A DNA stretch of 64,000 nucleotides. Origin: Blepharisma japonicum. Its lineage: Eukaryota; Ciliophora; Heterotrichea; Heterotrichida; Blepharismidae. The DNA is taken from assembly GCA_949751835.1 (NCBI GenBank), contig CATKHK010000027.1:421352-485351 (forward strand), given 5' to 3'. Both the position numbers and the translations under genes were made by a program. Numbering within the stretch: the first letter of the stretch is position 1; each line of letters begins with the position of its first letter. The notes beneath the pieces are model-generated. The model searched no databases. It was not told where the DNA came from and saw only the letters and a program-made list of their open reading frames with translations. Shown here one piece after another: positions 56,400 to 64,000 of the stretch.

Positions 56400-59300
56400 A
56401 TGAGTGTAAAAGTTGCTGTCAGAGTTCGGCCCTTCAATACAAGAGAAAAAGACCTAGGTGCTCAGTTATGCATCAAAATGGAAGGCCAAACCACAATCAT
56501 CACTGACCCCAAAACTGGCAATCCTAGGGATTTTTCATTCGATTATTCTTTTTGGTCCCATGACGGCTTCACAGAGCGTGAAGATGGCTACCTGTTAAGA
56601 GCTGACGATAGATACGCTGACCAGAGCATCGTATATCACGAGCTAGGGGAACAAGTTTTAGACAATGCATGGGAGGGTTACAATTGTTGCCTTTTTGCAT
56701 ATGGGCAAACTGGATCAGGAAAATCTTACTCAATGGTAGGATATGGGGCTAATAAAGGGATCATTCCGGTGAGCTCAGAAGAAATTTTTGTAAGAATTGA
56801 CAAAAACCAAGACCCAAATTTGACATATGAAGTTATGGTCAGCATGCTTGAAATTTATAATGAAAAGGTGCAGGATTTGCTGATACCAGTAGCTCAGAGG
56901 CCACAAGGGGGTTTAAAAATCAGAGAAAGTAAGGCAACTGGCGTTTTTGTGGAAAATTTGTCAAAACACCCTGTTACTTCGTATGCGGAAATTGAAAAGC
57001 TGATGGAAAAAGGGAATACAAATAGGTCAATTGGGTCAACACAAATGAATGCAACAAGTAGTAGAGCTCATACGATTTTTACAATAGAGTTTAAGCAGAT
57101 TGTAGTTACAGGGGACATAAAAAGAACAAAAGTATCTGTGATCAATTTAGTCGATCTTGCGGGCAGTGAAAAAGCCGGGCAAACAGGTGCTACAGGAGAA
57201 AGGCTTAAAGAAGGGTGTGCTATTAATAAATCTCTGGTCGTCTTAGGGTCAGTTATCGAAGCCCTCGCTGAAAAATCTCAAGGAAAAGACAAAAAAGGCA
57301 TTGTTATTCCTTACAGAGATTCAGCTTTGACTAGAATTCTTCAAACTGCCTTAGGAGGAAACAGTAAAACTGTTATGGTTTGTGCTCTTTCCCCTGCAAC
57401 TGTAAACTATGAAGAAACTTTGTCAACGCTAAGGTATGCAGATAGAGCTAAAAAAATCAAAAATACAGCTACTATCAATTTATCTCCAGAAGAAAAGATA
57501 ATTAATGAGCTTACTGAAGAAAACAATGAGCTTAAGAGGCTGATAGAGCAAGCTGGAGGAATTGAAAGATTAAGAGAACTTAGAGAACAATTGGAAGCTA
57601 ATGAAAAATTTTCTTCTGCACAAAGGATCAGCTGGCAGCAACAAAGAGAAGCAGTCCATGACGATTTTGAGCCTGAAATTGATAGATCTGGACCTCATAT
57701 TACGAACATTAACGAAGACCATTTATTATCTGGTAAAGTTGTATATAATTTTGATAATGCACCACTAGTTGTGGGCAGAAAAACTGCAAATCCAAAACCT
57801 GATATTATAATATCAAATTCTAGTGTAAGACAAAGACATTGCATTTTTGATAAAGACGGAGATGGGAATATTACTTTGGAGCCAATTGATTATACATGCA
57901 GTGAATATTTATTTGTAAACGGCAATAAAGTTTCAGAAAAAATAATCCTCAAACATTTAGATAGGATCATTATAGGCACAAATCAGATTTACTTATTTAA
58001 AATTCCTGGACAAGAAGCAGATATAAAAGAAAATGACATTGACTATGAATTTGCAATTGAAGAAAAAAGCAATATCCAGCAGATAGAAATTGAAAAAGAA
58101 ACGCAGCAGATACCCCAACAACTTCCTATACCTATACAAACCAAAACTGCACAAGTGCCTATAGCACAAGAAGAACCTAAAAACGATGCCATCGTAAATG
58201 AACCAGGAAATAATTATATCCCTGAAAAACCTGAAAACCAAATAAATCAAGAAAGCCGCCCAGCGAACCAAGAAAATCATGGAAACTATGAAAGCCATGA
58301 AAACCATGGAAATCACGAAAGCCACGACAATCATCAGCCTGAGCACGCTCCAATTGAAGTAGTTCATGAGCCTGAGCCAGTTAATAAGAAACGCCAGCTT
58401 CACTCAAGGCTAGCCAAACTTTTCCCTCTCGTAAATGAAGCCAACTTAATAGCAACTGATCTGAGCCGACATGTAAAATTCAATGTAAAAATTATTAATA
58501 TTCTTCCTGATGAAGTTGAAAAAGAAGAAGACTTAGAGCCAGACTATTGGGAAAAAGAACTTAAAGTTGAAGTTCAAAATCAAGATTACGGATTAATTTG
58601 GCTGTGGGATGTAGAAAAATTCGAAGACAGATTGTGTATGCTGAGGGAAATGCTAGATGAGCAAACAGACCCTTCACCTGAAGAGGATCCACTGTGGGAT
58701 CCTCCAGAAGAAAATTTACTAGGGAAAGGATATTATTCATTAAAACCGCTTGGATTGCTTTTTGATAATCCTTTCAATATATTGATCATAAGCACAAGTG
58801 GAGGAGATGCAGGGCTATTGAAAATGAACATTGTCCCTACAGATGAAGATGGTCAAACGCTAGACGAAGGCCCAGAATCGCCTGAAGAACTAATAGGATC
58901 ACTAATAAATTTCCGTGTAGAAATTCAAGAAGCCTGAAATATTCCTTTATCCCACGCAAACAATGTATACTGTGAATATCATTTCCCAGGCCTTGGAATT
59001 CGTAGGACAAATGTGTTCCCAGGATACTCAGAGCATCCAACATTTAGCTACAAAGAACAATTTACTAGTGTTTTGGTGGATGACTTCTTATGTAACTATA
59101 TGCAAACTAAAAAATTAGCAATCTCAGTGTTCGGGACTGGTATGGCAATGAAAGTAGAAACCCAAAAACCAGGCAAAAACAAGCCAACATTTGAAAGCGC
59201 CCCAGCTCAAACCCCATGTGTAGAAAATGTTATGGAAAACAGAAACAGAGCCACCACTGTAGGAATTACCAATAATGTGTCGCAAAGTATGGCTAGTCCA

Positions 59301-59414
59301 AAGGTGCCTACAAAAAATGATAGAGCAGAAAAAGAGAAAGCAGCAAAAGAGAAAGCAGCAAAAGAGAGAGCAGCAAAAGGTGGAAAAGATAAGGAAAAAT
59401 GCGCGATATTCTAG
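56400..59414 (+). CDS. Kinesin-3 family motor with C-terminal CaaX box
   Basis: 1004 residues ending TAG. The motor domain (1 to about 370) has GQTGSGKS (P-loop, 102-109), SSRAHTIF (switch I) and DLAGSEKAGQTGA (switch II). FDYSFWSHDGF is a kinesin-3 (KIF1/Unc104) signature. Residues about 445-545 are an FHA domain (VVGRKTANPKPDIIISNSSVRQRHC). A Gln/His-rich linker includes short repeats NHGNYESHENHGNHE. A C2-like/DUF3694-like region (VEIQEAWNIPLSHANNVYCEYHFPGLG, TGA Trp) follows. The C-terminus is an Ala/Lys repeat ending KCAIF, a CaaX prenylation signal. There is no PH domain, the usual cargo-membrane module of KIF1A. Confidence 0.93.
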
Positions 59415-59529
59415 AAGGCGTAATTATTACTTAATATCATGTTTAAAGAGCTGCTAGATATTCATTTATTATTGCTCTTAATCTTCTTTATTTTTACAAT
59501 GGATTAACTCTTTTTAATAAAACCTAAAA

Positions 59530-61254
59530 ATGGGTGGCAAAGGCAAGAAGAAAAGAGATACCCCAGATTCCTTTAAAGAAAAAGGTAACTCTGCCTTTAA
59601 TATGCGCGATTTTTCACGAGCTCTTGAATCATACTCAAAAGGTTTAGAATTAGACCCAAACCACGCCACCCTTCTTACTAATCGAGCATCAGTTTATATA
59701 GAACTCCACAGATATGAAGACGCTATCACAGATTCTACTAAAGCTATAGAAGTTGACCCAAGCTGAATCAAAGGCTATTTGCGTATGGCTTTAGCTTTAC
59801 GAGAATTAAGCAGATTCCACGAAGCTATTGATTTTGTACATCGTGGACTTATAATTAAGCCTGACTTTGAAGAACTCTTAATATTACAAAAAGGTATTGA
59901 AGAAGATTTAGCAATAGAAACAGCTTTACCTTTAGACCACCCTGAAAGAGTAAAGTTTGATAACTTGATTAAGTGGCTGCTTGAAGGAGGAGCCCAATTC
60001 CCCAAGCTAAAATTAAGATTTTATTCAAAAGACTACAGAGGAGTTCACAGCACCACTTTTGTGGCAAAAAACGAAACCATTGTAATAATCCCAAAAACTC
60101 ATATCATTACTCTAGAAATGGCCAAAGCAACCCCAATTGGACAAAAAATGGTTGCAGCGAATCTAAACTTATTATCCCCTAAACATTCCTTTTTATCGTC
60201 CTTTATTTTGCAAGAAAAAGCTAAAGAAGAAAGCTGGTGGAAGCCTTATTTAGATATTTTGCCTGAATCTTATTCTAATTTTCCAATATTTTATACTGAT
60301 GAAGACAAAGAATGGCTGACTGGCTCCCCTTTTCTAGACCAAGTAAACGAAAAAATCCAAGATATAGAAGAAGACTATAACGCTATTGTAGAAGCTGTCC
60401 CTGAATTTGCGGAATTTCCATTATTTGAATTTTCTAAAATCAGAATGGGAGTCAGTTCTAGGATTTTTGGTATGCAAATTGAAGGAAATAAAACTGATGG
60501 CTTTGTCCCTCTCGCTGATATGTTAAACCATAGGAGACCTAGACAGACTACATGGTCTTATGAAGACTCGAAAAATGGATTTGTTATTGAAGCTATGGAA
60601 GATATAGAAAGAGGACTTGAAGTTATGGACAGTTATGGGAAAAAATGCAATTCAAGGTTTTTATTAAACTATGGGTTTATTGTGAGAAATAATGATGCCA
60701 ATGAGTACCCGTTTAAATGTAAACTGAGAGAGGATGACCCAAATTTGATGACAAAAAGAAATTTAATTGATGGGAGCTTGTCTCAGACTTTTAGGGTGCA
60801 AGCTGATGAAAAAGAAAATGTTTTTAATGACTTTTTAGGATTTTTGAGGTTTGTGGAGTTGAATGATATATCGATTTTACCGAGAATTATGGAAGAGTGC
60901 CAAGAAGAAGAGCAGCCAGGGTTTAAACCAAGCAAAATTAAGCCAATTTCTTTGGCAAATGAAAGAAAAGTGCTGCAGCATGTGCAAAAGTTAGCTAAAA
61001 GTGGTATAGATTTGTACCCTGAAACTTTACAAGAAGATGCTCAAATTTTACAAAGAGAAGATTTAACTGAAAATCAAAGAAATTGTGTTTTAATGAGACA
61101 AGGGGAAAAACAAATTTTAGATTGGTATTTTAAATTTTCTGATCTAGCTTTAGCTCTTTTAGATATGGAAAGAAAAGAGGTCAAAAAGGCAGCGAAAGGG
61201 AGTCCTTATGAGTCTTACTTAACACACAGCATAATACCTTTGTTAGGAAAATAA
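59530..61254 (+). CDS. TPR-SET protein, LSMT/SETD3-like methyltransferase
   Basis: 574 residues. Residues 12-120 are three TPR repeats (GNSAFNMRDFSRALESYSKGLELDPN and following); one Trp (TGA) lies in TPR 3. A SET domain of the Rubisco-LSMT/SETD3 type follows, with GFVPLADMLNHRRPRQTTW supplying the Asn-His catalytic motif, and FLLNYGFIVRNNDANEYPF. The helical C-terminal LSMT substrate-binding-like domain ends near 574. It probably methylates a protein lysine or histidine; the substrate is unknown. A 52-nt stretch near residues 122-140 recurs almost exactly at 63949. Confidence 0.88.
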
Positions 61255-61354
61255 ATAATAATCATTAGCTTTTGGGTTTTGGGAAATTCCGAATTTAATT
61301 CCATTTTATATCCTCTCTAATATTTTTGATATAACCCCCTCAAATTTATTATAA

Positions 61355-62758
61355 ATGGATATCAACGAAAAGAAAATCAAGTTGCTGCAGCTAAAGGAAG
61401 AGCTTCAAACAAAATACAACCAGTTTAAGCTTTCTAGTTTTCAAGAATGCATGGACAGGACATCTGAACTGTCGAATGCGATTTACCGCCGTATTGATTG
61501 ACTGGGTCTTAAAGATACGAGCTTGGATTTTCTTTGTAAAATAAAAGAGTTCGTCTGCAATCTTTTTGAGGAAGCCCTAGATCAAGCATCAGTCGAAGAT
61601 TCTAAAGCTAGAATCTGTGAGGCCCTTGAAAAATGTTGCAATCAAGAAGACGTATTTGGCATGTTGGAAAATTGAAAGGAGCTTAGCTCATTATTAGAAA
61701 CCATTAAAGAGTCATATGTAGTTGAGAAGCTTGAATCTGAAATCAAAGAGCACGGCCAAGATATGAAAATAAATGAAATGGAAGCAGAATTGAGCAGATG
61801 TCGCAAACTCTCAGAAAGCACAAAACAAATAATTTCAGATCAGCACCATCAAATAAAAGATAGACTCATAAATGAAATAAATGAGCTACAGAAGAAAGTG
61901 AAGGAAGGTAGAGATCGCATAGAGGCACTAGAAACTGTTAATGTTACCTACAACCAAATTCATCAAGCCCTAGAGATTGATAATTCACTCAAGGATCAAC
62001 TAATTTCTACTTTAGAGAAAGAGGTGGAAAAAAGAAATTCCCAAAACCAAAATTTGGGGCAAGATTTGAATGCAGAAAAAGCGAAAAACCAAAAGATGCA
62101 GAAGAACCATGAAAATGCCATAGAAGCCCTAAAATCAAAAAAAGAAAAAGAAAATAGAGAATTAAGAACAAAAAATGAAAACCTAAGTAGTGCAATTGCA
62201 AGAATTGAAAGGAAAATGTTAGAAAAATTTGAAAATTTAGAAAAAGACAATATGAATTTAAGAGTTAAAATTTCAAGCCTAGAAGAGCAAAGCAAGTCGA
62301 TGGCAAGAAAGCTAATATTTTCTGAAGGTTTCTCATTTGAGACCATTTTCCTCTCAACTTTTAGAGAAAATTTCAGGATTTTGAGGTCACAAGTGATGAC
62401 ACTTACCTCTAATAAAGGATTTAAACAATTTTTGGAACTGGGAGATCGTGATACATCAACCAAACTTTTAATTGAGGAATTTTTAGCTCGCTATTCAATT
62501 TCATTTGAAAGTTTAAAATCGCTGTATAGGTTCTATAAGAAGTCAAACGATAAAATCCATGAAGGATTAGTAGTTGATGCTCAATCTCTGAAAGACATTT
62601 CCAAATGTGACCATTTTATGGCCTTCACTGAACTCTCCACAGCTTCTGAAAAAATTGTGCAATTTATGGAACTACAAAGCAGCCCATGTCCAAGTGAGAA
62701 GAAATTTTGCACAAAATGCTACAAATTTTCTGAGCATCTAGCCGCTGACTGTGAATAA
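61355..62758 (+). CDS. Coiled-coil protein with C-terminal zinc-knuckle-like motif
   Basis: 467 residues; the ATG at 61355 and two TGA Trp lie in the N-terminal third. Most of the chain is coiled coil (LEDNSLKDQL, QKVKEGRDRIEAL etc.). The C-terminus carries FCTKCYKFSEHLAADC, a C-x2-C-x5-H-x4-C arrangement like a zinc knuckle. The region before it is helical. Function unknown; nucleic-acid or cytoskeletal binding are both possible. Confidence 0.7.
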
Positions 62759-62810
62759 TTAATATCTGGTAAAATTTTTAGTAAATTTCAATAGATTTCT
62801 ATTATAATAG

Positions 62811-63676
62811 ATGACGATTCTCGAGCTTCTTTTAGGCGAAAAAATTAGACGAGTTTAAAAAGCACCAGATACCATTAGCATATAAAATCCAGGACATCAA
62901 AAAATTCGGCATTGAAGACCCTTCATTTCGATATAAAAATGAAGATGGGGATTTAATTATGATTCAGACACAAGATGAGTATCAAGATGCACTGAAATTG
63001 AGCACTGGGACTATCAAACTTGAAGCTCTAGATTTTAATAAAATAAAATGTTTAAAAAATTTTTAATAAAAATATTATTTTCTGCTCTGGATTCTCAAGT
63101 ATTTTAATGAAAAGATCTACTTTTATGTCCTTTTAAATCAATTCCTTCTGATACATTTAATGCTGAATCTATGGAGAGATCTCTTAAATATTTAAATAGA
63201 ACAGCAGAAATTCGAAAAGGAAAAACAGAAAAATATGAAGCTGTAAATACGAATTATTCAGTGAATATCCAAACTGAAAAAATTATATTTAATTTGCCAA
63301 ACCTGAAATTAAGGTTAAAAATAATTTGTGCTCGATTTGTGGTTTCAAATACATGGGTAAAATATTAGTGCAAATTTTGTAATATAAACACTTGCGAAAT
63401 TTGTGAAAAAAGCATTAAATACATGCATCCTCTGCTTAAAATAAAGCCTTCACGAAGCATTTGTTCCTATAAAGCCTATTGAAGCTCATCAAAGCAAGCC
63501 AATTAACATAGAATACATTAAACCAAAAGACCTATAGATGCAGAGTTTGTCCTCAAAAAAAGCCAATAGACCTAGACATTGCTCCCAACAAAATTCAAAT
63601 AGAAATTAATAAGCCTCTTAAAAAGCCTATAGAAATAGAAAATTTCTCTCAAGATGACTTTGCTGAGGCAGTATAG
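62811..63676 (+). pseudogene. Decayed PB1-ZZ (p62/NBR1-like) gene
   Basis: Pieces in different frames keep a recognisable architecture. 62811 begins MTILELLLGEKIRR (PB1 strand 1 with basic cluster); 62836-63066 reads HQIPLAYKIQDIKKFGIEDPSF and then RYKNEDGDLIMIQTQDEYQDAL, the OPCA acidic motif of PB1. 63323 onward gives CSICGFKYMGK and, in another frame from 63369, CKFCNINTCEICEKSIKYMHP, the Cys pairs of a ZZ-type zinc finger. A KPI-rich stretch (KPIDLDIAP) follows. Frameshifts and TAA/TAG stops separate the parts, and no heterotrich-sized intron fits. The order PB1 then ZZ is that of the autophagy receptors p62 and NBR1. Confidence 0.6.
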
Positions 63677-63948
63677 ACTAAAAAGCCTCTTGAATCAGGC
63701 TCATAAACCTTTGCAGCTTTATCGAAATAAATTCCAGAAGAAATCAAAAATATATAAAAGAATCTCTTCAAAAAGAACCCTAAGAAAACTACGAGTTACT
63801 TGATAGAGATTGTAAAGAAACCCACAAGGATATCGAAAAAACTTATACGAACTATAAGACTATTAAGAATAATAGGCTTTAATGACAAAAATAAATCAGT
63901 AGTAGCACTTGCTGGTTTTTGAACTCAATTTTTAATAATGCAAAAGAA

Positions 63949-64000
63949 ATTGAAGAAGATTTAGCAATAGAAACAGCTTTACCTTTAGACCGCTCAGAAA
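63949..64000 (+). repeat. Duplicated fragment of the TPR-SET gene
   Basis: 52 nt that match 59896-59947 of the TPR-SET gene with three mismatches, in the same orientation, encoding EEDLAIETALPLD. It runs to the window edge, so it may be the beginning of a second full or partial TPR-SET copy. The upstream codons (NSIFNNAKE) do not match the TPR part, so the copy is 5' truncated or fused to other sequence. Confidence 0.85.

Noticed and set aside
1-64000. tRNA, rRNA, CRISPR or transposon
   Set aside because: No tRNA B-box-like GGTTCGA pattern, no rRNA core, no regularly spaced repeats and no transposase domain was found on either strand by eye.

Overview
This window is macronuclear (somatic) DNA of a heterotrich ciliate, most likely a Blepharisma species. 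Three things in the sequence say so. First, UGA is read as tryptophan throughout: conserved Trp positions in kelch, RCC1, MFS, GTPase and SET proteins are written TGA, and every intact gene ends in TAA or, in five cases, TAG. Second, the introns are 15 nt long (twelve found) or 16 nt (one found), all GT...AG, a size known from heterotrichs. Third, the DNA is AT-rich and very compact, with no operons and many convergent or divergent neighbours only a few to tens of bases apart. Stentor has such introns but uses the standard code, so Blepharisma fits best; this is an inference from code plus intron size. A reader using the standard code would break many of these genes into fragments.

Layout. 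1-8606: a glutamate-receptor-like channel running off the left edge, a kelch-BTB-BTB (LZTR1-like) protein, a giant F-box-like/LRR protein and a CNNM-type DUF21-CBS transporter. 8607-10177 is a purine-rich gene-poor stretch. 10178-20023: DHHC palmitoyltransferase, TIM17, a cold-shock-domain protein, a secreted SET-like protein, a pseudokinase, three small unknown proteins, a dual-specificity phosphatase and NMD3. 20137-23493: a tandem array of three related unknown genes. 24313-36012: RCC1/coiled-coil protein, ankyrin-DHHC palmitoyltransferase, LRR/EF-hand protein, GTPBP1/2-like GTPase, RPL5 and SF3B2. 36108-42866: an unknown protein, then a four-gene transport cluster (MFS-CTR-CTR-MFS), then complex I subunit NDUFA5 and the poly(A)-binding protein PABPN1. 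42867-44102 holds a decayed gene. 44103-62758: another MFS carrier, STOML2, an APC/C activator (CDC20/CDH1), a 1338-residue IQ/coiled-coil protein, a small unknown protein, a FLYWCH zinc-finger protein, an AGC kinase, an SF-assemblin-like protein, a kinesin-3 with a CaaX box, a TPR-SET methyltransferase and a coiled-coil protein. 62811-64000 holds a decayed PB1-ZZ (p62/NBR1-like) gene followed by a near-identical fragment of the TPR-SET gene.

Functionally it is a mixed housekeeping and cytoskeletal/ciliary region. The clearest local co-operation is the tandem CTR-type copper transporter pair flanked by two paralogous MFS carriers with conserved intron positions. No transposon, CRISPR array, tRNA or rRNA was recognised. 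The items most worth following up are the prenylatable kinesin-3, the three-gene tandem family, the CTR/MFS cluster and the decayed genes near 43 kb and 63 kb.
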